Made by a program: the position numbers and the translations under genes. DNA of 64,000 nt from QPIN01 sp965224575 (GTDB lineage: Bacteria; Pseudomonadota; Gammaproteobacteria; Methylococcales; Methylomonadaceae), in the NCBI GenBank assembly GCA_965224575.1, contig CBDCZQ010000006.1, forward strand, positions 2,480,001 to 2,544,000, written 5' to 3'. Under the pieces are notes generated by a model. That model ran no database searches. It was not told the DNA's origin and saw nothing but the letters and a program-made list of their open reading frames with translations. Shown here one piece after another: positions 41,760 to 51,472 of the stretch. Position 1 is the stretch's first letter. Every line of letters begins with the position of its first letter.

Positions 41760-43562
41760 TTATAAACTTTTTAAATACTCTATAATAGCCTCTTGCTCTT
41801 CACTATCCAGACCGGGTACTTCAGGAATGTCCTGTGATGTGTATCGGTTAACGACATCGGCTAAAGTTGCCGCACTACCATCATGAAAGTAAGGTGCCGT
41901 GTAAGCAAGTCCCCTTAATCCTGGAGTTTTAATACCAATAGCTAACAACCCTTGGGGTGGACTTTCTACAATATGGGTGAAATACCCCTTATCACCTGTG
42001 CCTTCGGCAGATTCATGACAGGCTACACAATTAGCTTTGCCAAAAAATAAAGCCATTCCCATTTCTGCTTTTACTTCATCGAAATCTTTGGGTGGTGGAC
42101 TGACGATGCTCTGCATAAATGCCTCTACATCCAGTAAATCTCGTCGGTGTAGTTCATTTCCTGGTTCATTAATTTCAGCATCTTCTAATCGATCAAGAAA
42201 CTCTTGTGGAAGAGGGTTGCCAAATTCAATATTTTTAATAGTCGCATTTTCGGTTCCCCAGGCTCCGTTAATCCCTAAAACCAAGTCGATACCACACTCA
42301 GGTCCACTGGCTAGTGAGTGATTATCAGGTTTTGTTTTGAGTACGCCAGGCCAGGTAATAGAATAATGTTGTTCAGCCAGATCCAAATAATTCCAGTGGG
42401 GTGGAATGCTGGAAGGGTTGTTTACTTGATCATTAAACGGGTTGTTTTCAAAAAAACGTGGATCAAAATGTCCAGGACCCCAGCTAGTATATTCAGGGAT
42501 AAGGTCAGGTGTTTGATTATTAACAAATGGCGTGAATGATAATAGTAATCCGGCATCAAGCGTTGTATTAGGTGGGCCTAGAGCGGGAATACCAATGGGT
42601 AAAGGTATTGGGTCTGCGTTTTCTTGTAGTTGAAAATCCATGGGGCCCACTGTTACATGACATAAGGCACATGTTAATCCGACTGAGGTAAGCTGATTAG
42701 GGTTTTCACTGTCTTCAAATACGCCTCTCACTCCAATAACTGCTTCTGCCTTAATTAAAGCTTGAGTAATAGCTGGATCATTTAATGCTGATTGTTTGCT
42801 AGCAAAATCATCACTAAGAAATACATTAACGATAGCTTGGGGTACTTTAGTGACATCAATCTGAACACCGATTCCTACAGCTTGATTTGGAGTAACGGTA
42901 TTTAATACTTCATGTAATTTAAAACGATCACCCCAGAAAACTTCATCCCCCCAGGTTTCGTTAAAATATAAATCACGACCCCGTTCGACTTCTGGGCCTG
43001 ATCGAGCTTGTAAGGTACGATGGACAACTCGATATAATCCACGGGTACGTTTTGTCATACTAACAGCAGTGTTTTCTGATGAACGATAAAAATTGGCTTG
43101 CATTCGTCGCCATTTACCCTTTCGACGTACCGCGATTTCTCCTAACTGTGGGTGTTCAGGTACAATTTCTGAAGAAATTTCAATTTTCATGGGGTCAGAA
43201 AGCTTAACCCTTCGATTATAACGATAGAATCTCCAAAAGTTTAACCTGTTTCTAGGTCGCTTAAGTCTAACCAGAAAAGCGGGGCTAGCGATGGTTTGGT
43301 TGTTATTGACGTTGTTAAACCCTCGTTTCGATTTGACTTGTAGGATTGCATCTTCGGTTAATGCATCAGGTGGAATAGTGATTGTAATTGATGGATGATC
43401 TGGATCATCTGTAAAAACCCCTCCTTCTTCAGCTGTTACAAAGACATTTATCAACTTATTTCGAGAATAAGCATGACTTGAGGCACATAGAGTGCATAAT
43501 AAAACAAGAGATAGTAAGGTCGTTACCCTCTTAATAGGTTGTTTTCGATTATTTGTTAACAT
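41760..43562 (-). CDS. Dihaem cytochrome c peroxidase/MauG-like protein
   Basis: A 600-residue exported protein. After the signal peptide (about 32 residues) comes a beta-rich domain (about 38-180, TVxIPPDALTEDA type), then two c-haem sites, CALCH (298-302) and CVACH (512-516), and the family tail TPGLRGLAYTAPYFHDGSAATLADVV. Members reduce peroxide or modify proteins (MauG); in methanotrophs relatives are surface-associated (CorB/SACCP). The N-terminal domain is unusual for a peroxidase and may mediate attachment. The electron donor is unknown. Confidence 0.88.
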   Translation of the reverse strand: MLTNNRKQPIKRVTTLLSLVLLCTLCASSHAYSRNKLINVFVTAEEGGVFTDDPDHPSITITIPPDALTEDAILQVKSKRGFNNVNNNQTIASPAFLVRLKRPRNRLNFWRFYRYNRRVKLSDPMKIEISSEIVPEHPQLGEIAVRRKGKWRRMQANFYRSSENTAVSMTKRTRGLYRVVHRTLQARSGPEVERGRDLYFNETWGDEVFWGDRFKLHEVLNTVTPNQAVGIGVQIDVTKVPQAIVNVFLSDDFASKQSALNDPAITQALIKAEAVIGVRGVFEDSENPNQLTSVGLTCALCHVTVGPMDFQLQENADPIPLPIGIPALGPPNTTLDAGLLLSFTPFVNNQTPDLIPEYTSWGPGHFDPRFFENNPFNDQVNNPSSIPPHWNYLDLAEQHYSITWPGVLKTKPDNHSLASGPECGIDLVLGINGAWGTENATIKNIEFGNPLPQEFLDRLEDAEINEPGNELHRRDLLDVEAFMQSIVSPPPKDFDEVKAEMGMALFFGKANCVACHESAEGTGDKGYFTHIVESPPQGLLAIGIKTPGLRGLAYTAPYFHDGSAATLADVVNRYTSQDIPEVPGLDSEEQEAIIEYLKSL

Positions 43563-43701
43563 AAAATATTTTCCTAAAAGATATTCTTTACTAAAATTAT
43601 CATTTTTAGAAGTGAAGTTTAATTATCCACACTTCTTTACAAACGAAAAATGATAAAGAAAAATCAAACTAGTACTTTGTTAATACAATATTGATGGAGT
43701 A

Positions 43702-44364
43702 CTAGCTACGAGATCGACGTACGAAAATACCAAAACTCGCTAAGCCCATTATCATCATTGGTAGTGCTACTGGAAGAGGAACTGGATTGATATTGCCACG
43801 AATTTCACCAAATGGAAAACCATTGATATCCGTATTGTTTGTGTGTACTAACACAAATGCATCACCAGAAAGGAGGCTAGATATAATCAAATTATCACCA
43901 GGATGCATACCAAGTTGTACCCCCTCTTGATCATCCAGCAAAATAGAAATTCCACTAAGGTTGAATTCAAACCCGGTTGTGGTATCAGTAAAATTATTTG
44001 CATCTGTACCAAGAGAAACGTCAATAATAATAGGTCCAAAATTACCTGCATTTCCACCACCAGCAAGATGTAAATGGATGGGTGTTGCATTTGGACCAAA
44101 ATTTCTTAAATCGGATTGTGAGATACCATCTACAGTGAGGCTAAAATCTAGAGTATTGGAATCTGTATCCAAAAGGATACTCACCGTTCCATTTGCATTG
44201 CTGGGAACAATGCCGGCAGGATCAGTAATTAAACTTGGATCAGAGCCATTCTGGTTTGCAGGACTAAGATTGCCGCCCAAATTAATAAAAGCGGCTTGAG
44301 CCATCAGTGGTGAGACTAAGCAAAGCAGTAATATTATTTTTTTAATAGATTTATCAATATACAT
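43702..44364 (-). CDS. CHRD-domain protein with PEP-CTERM-like (VPLP) sorting tail
   Basis: The 220-residue product has a signal peptide (ending AQA-AF), a CHRD domain (TPIHLHLAGGGNAGNFGPII..GEIRGNI, about 35-195) and a C-terminal VPLP motif, hydrophobic helix and RRSRS end. The tail matches the VPLP variant of PEP-CTERM signals, processed by an exosortase (EpsH/XrtA type) that is not in the window. The protein is likely delivered to the surface or the extracellular matrix. Confidence 0.85.
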   Translation of the reverse strand: MYIDKSIKKIILLLCLVSPLMAQAAFINLGGNLSPANQNGSDPSLITDPAGIVPSNANGTVSILLDTDSNTLDFSLTVDGISQSDLRNFGPNATPIHLHLAGGGNAGNFGPIIIDVSLGTDANNFTDTTTGFEFNLSGISILLDDQEGVQLGMHPGDNLIISSLLSGDAFVLVHTNNTDINGFPFGEIRGNINPVPLPVALPMMIMGLASFGIFVRRSRS

Positions 44365-44496
44365 AGTTATTCCTCATAATAATTTTTTTCTTGTTGGATG
44401 GCTTTACACATGCACTTAGTTTAAACCTGGAAAAATGGTTAAATACAGAATTAGTTTCTTGTGCTAGAAGCAGTGGATAACTGGTTTTTCTAAGTT

Positions 44497-44522
44497 AAAG
44501 AAACCTATCTTTACAATAGGTT
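44497..44522 (-). terminator. Hairpin after the beta-propeller gene
   Basis: On the minus strand AACCTAT/ATAGGTT (7 bp, 7-nt loop) is followed by TCTTTAA, 19 bp past the stop of the 44541-45740 gene. Confidence 0.5.
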
Positions 44523-44540
44523 CCTTAGATAGTTATTTCA

Positions 44541-45740
44541 TTATCTTTCAACAAGCAAAATCCCAAGAGGATTTGCACCCGATTCAATTGTTTTTATAAA
44601 TGTTGGCGTTCCTTTCACTGAAAATAACGAAATATTGCGATTCAGCTGACCATCTACATTCGGACCTGAATGAGTGACGAACATGACTTGATTTACAAAA
44701 TCGATTGTAATGTTATGAGCCTTGGCATCGACCAAATCATGAGTTGATAGTTTTTCAGCACCAAATTCTTCAGTATCTATTGTTTGTCTAACTTCATAAA
44801 TTGACTCTGGACCTTGTGATTCAAAATTTGCAAGGTAGATCTTTGAAGCATCACTGTTCCACCAGATACCATGTGCACCAGGTAACCCTTCGACATTTGT
44901 GACTACTTCGAAAGTTTTCTTGTCAACGAAGTTTAGTGTTCCTGTTGTTGTTTCTGGGACAAGAAGGTAAGGGGATTGTTGTGGTATTCCTAAGTGAATA
45001 TCAAAAGAAAACTTTAGTTTGCCTTCTAATTTTAGAGACTGACGGTTGTACTTTAAAACCCAATCTTCTAGACTTCCATCTTCTCCATCAACTCCAAGCA
45101 TGGTGACATAAACATGGGTTTCATCTACCACAACATCATGAGGTTTTCCTGTTTCAGATTCTGCGCCCACATCTATTAAACGATGTTTATAAACAACACG
45201 ATTTCCAAAACGATTAATTTCAATAGCATCAACTACACGATCAATATCAGCTACTGCAAAAAGTTCTTTTTGCTCAGGTGTAGGCCACATGTGGAACATC
45301 CCTTCTGATGCGGGTGCAGTCCCCAGGAACTTAAAGGTTCTATTATCAAAAAACATGAGTTGGCTATTTAATCGATCAGAAACTGCGATCATTTTAAATC
45401 TTGGTAATGAGGATGAATATATTGCTTCAAATTCAAAACCTGTATCCTCAGCAGTTATTTTTTTTAAGATTTCGCCAGAGGGTGTTTCTAATATAGTAAG
45501 AGTTGAGTCGCTCCTATTGGGTACTACAATATACTTTTGGGGCAGGATAGACGCACCTGCATCTGGTCTGCTAATCCATGGAAAAAAAAATGATTTGTTT
45601 AGTAGATGTGCTCTGTTTCTTGATTTTTCATTTTTTAGTGGTTGATTGTTGTTTTGGTTTTGCTTAAAATTTTGCCGGGCTAACGCATTGGTTGATAAAA
45701 ATATGAGGCATAAAGTAACTACAGATATCCATGTTTTCAT
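44541..45740 (-). CDS. Exported YncE/NHL-like beta-propeller protein
   Basis: The 399-residue product has a signal peptide (ending ALA-RQ) and repeated propeller blades of the type YIVVPNRSDSTLTILETPSG, PYLLVPETTTGTLNFVD and QVMFVTHSGPN. YVTN/YncE-like propellers bind partners or substrates in the periplasm, and no catalytic site is visible. It is the first gene of a minus-strand run of exported proteins. A Crp-like site lies about 300 bp upstream. Confidence 0.75.
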   Translation of the reverse strand: MKTWISVVTLCLIFLSTNALARQNFKQNQNNNQPLKNEKSRNRAHLLNKSFFFPWISRPDAGASILPQKYIVVPNRSDSTLTILETPSGEILKKITAEDTGFEFEAIYSSSLPRFKMIAVSDRLNSQLMFFDNRTFKFLGTAPASEGMFHMWPTPEQKELFAVADIDRVVDAIEINRFGNRVVYKHRLIDVGAESETGKPHDVVVDETHVYVTMLGVDGEDGSLEDWVLKYNRQSLKLEGKLKFSFDIHLGIPQQSPYLLVPETTTGTLNFVDKKTFEVVTNVEGLPGAHGIWWNSDASKIYLANFESQGPESIYEVRQTIDTEEFGAEKLSTHDLVDAKAHNITIDFVNQVMFVTHSGPNVDGQLNRNISLFSVKGTPTFIKTIESGANPLGILLVER

Positions 45741-46294
45741 GTTATTTTCTCAGAGAGTTAGTGTTAAGGGTTATTAATTAAACCTGAAATAAATAGTCGA
45801 GATCAGTCTCAAAGTGCCATACATTGTTTTCAATAGTCTTTAAATCGGTAAGCATTACCGATAGGGTAAATAGGTGTTTCTCAATTCTAATGAATCAATA
45901 GTTTGCATTGAAAACTGTGAATAATTATTTTTCCAGATTAAAGGGAATATTTATTGTTTCAGGAGGTAAGCTTTTAATTCAACCTGATTTTTTTGTAATA
46001 AAACCCTAACATTCATATTAAGGATATATAACGCTTTGTCGGTGATAAATATCACGCAAAAAGTTTTTATTCTCTACCCAGAATAAAATGATATTGAATA
46101 AAATAGTAGTTTTACTTGCGGAAGTACACCAGGGTAATCTAGAAGAGGTGAATAGGATGATGAAAAATGAAAGCTATAGTGAATGATATGTGTGGGTGAA
46201 GGTTGGCTAGTCTTAATTTTTATGACTAGCCATAATTTTCTTCTAGCCCTATTTGTACTGCGAATATTTTTGGGACGATTGATACTTGAAAAAA
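45741..46294. other. Noncoding 554-bp region between the propeller and beta-helix genes
   Basis: It holds a perfect hairpin ATCGGTAA-GCA-TTACCGAT (45844-45862, related to the inside of repeat family A), the Crp-like palindrome at 46042-46055 and a 9-bp-stem hairpin TGGCTAGTC/GACTAGCCA (46204-46232) beyond the end of the beta-helix gene. A 32-codon plus-strand frame at 46088-46186 lacks a ribosome site. Confidence 0.6.
46042..46055. promoter_or_regulatory. Crp/Fnr-type binding site candidate 1
   Basis: GTGATAAATATCAC, a perfect palindrome with GTGA-N6-TCAC spacing, about 300 bp upstream of the beta-propeller gene. Its surroundings (TTGTCG before, GCA then A/T-rich after) match those of site 2 at 47512. 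Confidence 0.5.
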
Positions 46295-47284
46295 TTAGCG
46301 TAATACTTCATTACCACGAATAAAAGTATCTACTCCATCATCGATTCCTGCCTGTTTACTATTACTAATGGAATTACCAAAAACTGACGTACCGCTCGCG
46401 GTAGCGACAATATTATTTGGAAAATCACAGGTGGTTGAATTTTCACCACAGACCACAATACCCCATTCAACATTATTGTATAATTTATTATTAGAAATTA
46501 AGGTTTCATCTCCTTGTACCTCAATGCCAGCGTCACCACTATTCATAATAAGGTTATCAATAATTGAATTATTAGTGGTAAGAGGCGTAGTACCATCCTC
46601 GGCAACTGGTTCTTGTACGATGGTAATGCCATGTAAATTGGCATTCATAATCTTGTTTTGATAAATGAGAGTTTTACTAGAGGGAACATGAATATTGTCA
46701 TCATAACCACCTAAAAAATTATTATTTTTAATAATGGCTCTCGTTGCCCGCATAACTAACACACCAATTGCTGGAGGTGGTGGTGTTTGTGCATTACTCT
46801 TCCGCAAACGTTCGATATTCAGCTGCATCAAGATAGCATTATCAGCTGGTGGTCGGACAAAAATACCTATATCATGTTTTGATACGTCCCCTTCACCATG
46901 TAAAACGGTAAGATCCTTTACAGTCACTTTTTTAGCTAGAATATCGATTACAATATCCGCAGGTATACCAGCTGGAGCTTCTATACCATCAATTCCACCA
47001 GCTGAAGCAATAATAGTATTTAATTTTCCTGAACCTTTAAGCGTCAGTCCTACTTTATTGGCAGGAATATTGATGTTTTCGCGATAGGTGCCGGGTTGGA
47101 GGTTAACCCTATCTTCTGCCTGAGCAAGATTAATAGCAGTTTGAATGCTGCTACATGGAGCAGAACGATTACATTGATCGCTTGTTCCATCGACAGAAAC
47201 ATAAAAGTCTTGTGCAGAAACTATTGAGGTGATGCTTAAGGCTAACGTCGTGAGTATTATTTTACTTTTCATATTTATTTTCAT
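46295..47284 (-). CDS. Exported right-handed beta-helix protein
   Basis: A 329-residue protein with a signal peptide (ending VSA-QD), the DUF1565-like start FYVSVDGTSDQCNRSAPCSSIQ followed by AINLAQAEDRV, and repeated beta-helix turns such as NNSIIDNLIMNSGDAGIEV and NNKLYNNVEWGIVV. The fold is that of pectate-lyase-like proteins and NosD/PbH1 repeats; catalytic residues are not recognisable. It may bind polysaccharide or form part of the cell surface. Confidence 0.8.
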   Translation of the reverse strand: MKINMKSKIILTTLALSITSIVSAQDFYVSVDGTSDQCNRSAPCSSIQTAINLAQAEDRVNLQPGTYRENINIPANKVGLTLKGSGKLNTIIASAGGIDGIEAPAGIPADIVIDILAKKVTVKDLTVLHGEGDVSKHDIGIFVRPPADNAILMQLNIERLRKSNAQTPPPPAIGVLVMRATRAIIKNNNFLGGYDDNIHVPSSKTLIYQNKIMNANLHGITIVQEPVAEDGTTPLTTNNSIIDNLIMNSGDAGIEVQGDETLISNNKLYNNVEWGIVVCGENSTTCDFPNNIVATASGTSVFGNSISNSKQAGIDDGVDTFIRGNEVLR

Positions 47285-47390
47285 TGATTTATGGTTTGAG
47301 TTAAACGAATGTCAAGTTGTACTTCGCATTGTTACGGGGAGTATATTTTATATTGAGCTGTTTTTTGTTGATAGCAAAGTGTTAAAACGG

Positions 47391-47487
47391 GTGCATAGCA
47401 CAAGCTATGTAACTATTTCAGCAATGTAGCCTATCGGTAGTAACACCTGATAGAAAACCGCATCGGTAACCGTACGAAGTATATATA
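47391..47487 (+). repeat. MITE-like repeat, family A, partial copy
   Basis: The segments AGCCTATCGGTAG, TGATAGAAAACCGCATC and GGTAACCGTACGAAGTATAT correspond in order to the reverse complement of 22651-22710. It lies between the beta-helix and Crp-like genes. Confidence 0.6.
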
Positions 47488-47511
47488 GTAAGAAGATTTA
47501 AAATCTTGTCG

Positions 47512-47525
47512 GTGATAGTTGTCAC
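47512..47525. promoter_or_regulatory. Crp/Fnr-type binding site candidate 2
   Basis: GTGATAGTTGTCAC keeps GTGA-N6-TCAC. It overlaps the last codon and stop of the Crp-like gene and is about 230 bp upstream of the beta-helix gene. TTGTCG precedes it, as at site 1. Confidence 0.45.
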
Positions 47526-48229
47526 GCAGCAAATGTTTTTTTCTCTCTGGTTCCTGCTCTGCTGTTTATAGCGTCATAATTGAGTAAAACAATTGAACCT
47601 CTAGTTAAAAGTACCAGTCCTGAGCTTTGAAAACTCATCAGAATCCGGCTCACCACTTCACGTGAAGTTCCTAATTCCAATGCGATTTCATGATGCGTGA
47701 CATGGATAGTTGAAGATGTATTTTTGTTTTTATATTGGATTAATAGTTTAGCAATACGTTGATCCAGCTTGTTAAAGGCGACTTCTTCGACTAAACAGAT
47801 AACGCTTGTCATCCGCTGGGAAATGAGTCCAAAAATAAAGTGCCGCCAGGCTGTAGATTCTGCTAACCATTTTTGTAAACAAGTTGAAGGAACAAGAATG
47901 GCATCTATATCACTCTCACAAATTGCAAATGCAGGAAAAGGGTTAGCACTTTGAATACATGAGGCGGTTAGAATGCAACTTTGACCCGCCTCAATACGAT
48001 ATAGAGTAATTTCCCGTCCGCTATCAGCTAAGGTATATATTCTAGCGGTTCCTCCCAACATCAATGTCAAGTGAGTGCAATCATTACCTAGCTCAGAGAT
48101 GCGACTTCCCTTCTCTAATTGGATATGTATTGCTTCGGATAAAAATTCTTTATAAATCGTATTGTCGCAGTTACGTAAAAATCTAAAAGCATTATGTACA
48201 TTAGCAATTAGCTGCTTATCGTTAATCAT
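47522..48229 (-). CDS. Crp/Fnr-family transcription regulator
   Basis: The product is 235 residues from the ATG at 48229, which has GGAG nine bases upstream; an in-frame ATG five codons earlier (48244) lacks one. It has a cNMP-binding-like jelly roll (about 25-130, with IEAGQSCILTASC), a long dimer helix and a C-terminal HTH with HEIALELGTSREVVSRIL. There is no Fnr-type N-terminal cysteine cluster and no clear cAMP-site RxxLA, so the effector is unknown. The recognition helix TSREVVSR fits GTGA-type half sites, and such sites are found nearby. Confidence 0.85.
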   Translation of the reverse strand: MINDKQLIANVHNAFRFLRNCDNTIYKEFLSEAIHIQLEKGSRISELGNDCTHLTLMLGGTARIYTLADSGREITLYRIEAGQSCILTASCIQSANPFPAFAICESDIDAILVPSTCLQKWLAESTAWRHFIFGLISQRMTSVICLVEEVAFNKLDQRIAKLLIQYKNKNTSSTIHVTHHEIALELGTSREVVSRILMSFQSSGLVLLTRGSIVLLNYDAINSRAGTREKKTFAA

Positions 48230-48244
48230 TTGGAAAAACTCCAT

Positions 48245-48998
48245 TGCATTATTCTAGAATAGGATTAAAAATCTTTTCCTCAATCATTTTGATGAGATGA
48301 TAAAGTTTAAAAAACTTAAAATATCAGTTACAAACCTGTATTTTGATTAAGTATTAAGTTAATGATTTTTAGTCGTTTCTTTTGTTTTAACCTTACAAAA
48401 TAATTCAAATATAGTTTATTTTTTTTGTAGTGTAGTCTTTAAAATAGTTAAGAAAAGTATAATCGACTTTAAAATTTGGCTTAGAAGTTTGTTGACGTGT
48501 TTTGGCTTTATAAAAAACATGGAAAAGGCAATAAATACACTGAGCTGTTTCTAATAGCCCTTAAAGAGCATGAATAACAGCAGAGATAAGAATTTTATCT
48601 CAAGATTATGATTAACCGATATAAAATAAAGTTTTATTGTTTAATATTTGTGCATCCAAAGAAAGATTATCATCCGACAAAGTAGAATTAAGTAGTAGAT
48701 GTAATTCTGTTTGAACTGTTGATCGAAAATATTACTCTTTGAAAGTAACCTATTAGCAAAACCTAAGAGTAAATGTAAATAAAATAGTATCATTACAACA
48801 ATGTTATTAGTGCTTCTGAGGACTTAAAGGTCAAGATTAAAATCTGATATATTAAATCTTACTCCAAAGTATTTATTGTAAGGATTATTGATAATAAACG
48901 ACTTGCTTATATACTGGGTTTCATTTTCAATTATCTAAAATGGACACCCTTCATTAGTATTATTAAACAAATTATTTAAAGGAAAAATGGGATAAATT
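48245..48998. other. 754-bp AT-rich region without a recognised gene
   Basis: A divergent intergenic region between the Crp-like gene and the VTT-flavoprotein gene. I found no credible frame, tRNA or repeat family member. It must contain promoters for both genes, but no hexamer pair stands out. Confidence 0.5.
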
Positions 48999-51146
48999 AT
49001 GAAAATAACAAAAATGTTATTGTTAGTGCTCATTGTAGTTTTAATAGCCGCTTTTTTTATTTTTGATCTTCAACAGTATTTAACATTAGAAGCTTTAAAA
49101 TCAAAACAAGAGGCTATTGAGGCGTATCGCAGTACTCAACCCATTTATACAGTAATTATTTATACTCTAGTTTATATTGTAGTCACTAGTTTATCTTTAC
49201 CTGGAGCTACAATATTAACCTTGGCTGCTGGTGCAATCTTTGGCTTGCTATGGGGTACAGTGATTGTTTCTTTTGCCTCAACTATCGGTGCTACCCTAGC
49301 TTTTTTGGCAGCAAGGTTTTTATTCAGAGATGCCGTTAAGTCACGCTTTGGATCAAGAATGGAAGTGATTAACAAAGGGATAGAACGTGATGGTGCCTTT
49401 TATTTATTTACCTTGCGTCTAGTTCCTTTTTTTCCTTTTTTTATGATCAATTTGACTATGGGTTTAACGTCGCTCAAAGTCAAAACTTTCTATTGGGTCA
49501 GTCAGGTTGGTATGTTGGCAGGTACTATTATTTTTGTTAATGCAGGGACTCAACTGGCAAAAATTGAATCACTTTCAGGTATTTTATCACCTGTGTTAAT
49601 AGGTTCATTTGTCTTGTTAGGTTTATTTCCTATGATTACTAAAAAAATTATATCTTCTATACAAGCAAGAAAAGTTTATAAAAATTGGGATAAACCTAAA
49701 ACCTTTGATAATAACCTGATTGTTATTGGTGCAGGTTCTGGTGGGTTGGTCACTTCATATATTGCAGCGGCAGTTAAAGCCAAAGTCACGTTGATTGAAA
49801 AACATAAAATGGGTGGTGATTGTCTTAATACTGGTTGTGTGCCCTCTAAAGCATTTATTCGTTCAGCAAAATGGCTGTCTCATTTGAATCGTGCGGAAGA
49901 ATTTGGAATTAAACAGGCGAGTGCAGAATTTGATTTTTCGGATGTGATGGAACGAGTACAAAACATCATTAAAACTGTTGAACCACATGATTCTATAGAG
50001 CGATATACTGAACTAGGCGTTGATATTATTGAAGGTGAAGCCAAAATTGTGTCTCCATGGGAAGTTCAGGTTAAAACTAAAGACGGGGTGAAAACCCTAA
50101 CTACACGTTCAATTGTTATAGCTGCTGGTGCGCGTCCTTTTGTTCCAGAAATACCAGGGATTGATAAAGTTGAGCCATTAACATCAGATAACGTTTGGAA
50201 TCTACGGGAATTACCTAAACGTTTGCTAGTTTTGGGTGGTGGGCCAATAGGTTGTGAGTTAGCACAAAGCTTTGTTCGTTTTGGTTGTCATGTCACTCTT
50301 GTTCAAAGACCATCACATATTATGGTACGAGAGGATACTGAAGTTTCAGAATTTGTGATGCACCAGTTTGAAAAGGAAGGCATTGATTTAAGGGTAGGGC
50401 ACTCAGCAAAAGAATTTGTGATCGAAAAGGGTGAAAAAATAATGATTGCTGAAGTTGAGGGTCAATTAGTCAAAATTCCATTTGATCAAGTTTTGATCGC
50501 TATTGGCCGTACTGCAAATATTCAAGGCTATGGTGTAGAAGAATTAGGTATTACTATTTCATCAAGAAAAACGATTGAAACCAATGAATTTCAGGAAACA
50601 AATTACCCTAACATTTATGCTTGTGGCGATGTGGCAGGGCCTTATCAATTTACTCATGTTGCAGCCCATCAAGCTTGGTATGCAGCTGTTAATGCTTTGT
50701 TTGGTCAGTTTAAACGATTTCGGACAGATTATTCAGTTATTCCATGGTCTACCTTTACAGACCCTGAAGTGGCAAGAGTGGGCTTGAATGAACTGGAAGC
50801 TAAGGAAAAAAGTATTCCTTACGAGGTTGTCACTTATGGAATTGATGATTTAGACAGAGCAATTGCCGATAGTGAAGCGCACGGCTTTGTTAAAGTATTA
50901 ACTCAGCCTGGTAAGGATAAAATTTTAGGGGTAACTATTGTTGGTGAACATGCGGGTGATTTGATTGCTGAATTTGTTTTAGCAATGAAGCACGGGCTTG
51001 GACTTAATAAAATACTTGGTACGATTCATATTTACCCAACCATGGCAGAAGCAAATAAATATGTTGCTGGTGCTTGGAAACGTAAGCATGCACCAGAAGG
51101 GCTATTAAGTTGGGTAGGGAAATTTCATGGTTGGCGACGAGGGTAA
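48999..51146 (+). CDS. Fusion of VTT (TVP38/DedA-like) membrane domain and FAD/NAD(P) disulfide oxidoreductase
   Basis: Residues 1-220 are a VTT-type membrane domain with about five or six helices (TILTLAAGAIFGLLWG, FTLRLVPFFPFFMINL). From about 238 it is a pyridine-nucleotide-disulfide oxidoreductase of the lipoamide dehydrogenase/mercuric reductase type: GAGSGG, GGDCLNTGCVPSK with redox C275 and C280, and the dimer domain ending near GTIHIYPTMAEA with its His. The enzyme part faces the cytoplasm and could pass NAD(P)H electrons to a membrane partner. Such fusions occur in several proteobacteria; the substrate is unknown. Confidence 0.88.
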   Translation: MKITKMLLLVLIVVLIAAFFIFDLQQYLTLEALKSKQEAIEAYRSTQPIYTVIIYTLVYIVVTSLSLPGATILTLAAGAIFGLLWGTVIVSFASTIGATLAFLAARFLFRDAVKSRFGSRMEVINKGIERDGAFYLFTLRLVPFFPFFMINLTMGLTSLKVKTFYWVSQVGMLAGTIIFVNAGTQLAKIESLSGILSPVLIGSFVLLGLFPMITKKIISSIQARKVYKNWDKPKTFDNNLIVIGAGSGGLVTSYIAAAVKAKVTLIEKHKMGGDCLNTGCVPSKAFIRSAKWLSHLNRAEEFGIKQASAEFDFSDVMERVQNIIKTVEPHDSIERYTELGVDIIEGEAKIVSPWEVQVKTKDGVKTLTTRSIVIAAGARPFVPEIPGIDKVEPLTSDNVWNLRELPKRLLVLGGGPIGCELAQSFVRFGCHVTLVQRPSHIMVREDTEVSEFVMHQFEKEGIDLRVGHSAKEFVIEKGEKIMIAEVEGQLVKIPFDQVLIAIGRTANIQGYGVEELGITISSRKTIETNEFQETNYPNIYACGDVAGPYQFTHVAAHQAWYAAVNALFGQFKRFRTDYSVIPWSTFTDPEVARVGLNELEAKEKSIPYEVVTYGIDDLDRAIADSEAHGFVKVLTQPGKDKILGVTIVGEHAGDLIAEFVLAMKHGLGLNKILGTIHIYPTMAEANKYVAGAWKRKHAPEGLLSWVGKFHGWRRG

Positions 51147-51159
51147 TTTTTTATGGTTA

Positions 51160-51222
51160 TACTTCATATGGTCACAGATGCAGATGTCTATCGGTTAATT
51201 TTTACCGCTAAATAGGGAGCTG
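51160..51222 (-). repeat. MITE-like repeat, family A, truncated copy
   Basis: ATACTTC, GGTCACAGATGCAGATG, TCTATCGGTTA and ATTTTTACCG match the start of the 22651 copy in order with several changes. It begins 13 bp after the oxidoreductase stop. Confidence 0.65.
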
Positions 51223-51309
51223 CCATTAAGTTAAAAGAATATTGTTGTAGGTTAGGCTAACGGCTCTATCGTTAACCTAACACTTATAGCATACGTTATG
51301 TTGGGTTGG

Positions 51310-51342
51310 GTTGGGTTGCCAAAGAGACGGCAGCCCAACCTA
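51310..51342 (-). repeat. TAGGTTGGGC dispersed repeat, copy 2 (inverted)
   Basis: The complement of 13752-13784 with one mismatch in 33 bases. It is preceded by extra GTTGG units (51301-51310). A different genomic context on each side shows that it is a dispersed element. Confidence 0.8.
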
Positions 51343-51472
51343 CAGAATGATCTCTTAAGTAAGCAGTATTTAACTTCTGATGAGATTATTGTGTGCTCTG
51401 AAAGTGGCTTAAATTATAAAAAATATGGGTAGAGAATTTTTGTTGTAGATTATGCTATTTAATAGAGATGCT

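Noticed and set aside
46088..46186. 32-codon plus-strand frame near the Crp-like site
   Set aside because: There is no Shine-Dalgarno and no family; the length is expected by chance in AT-rich DNA.
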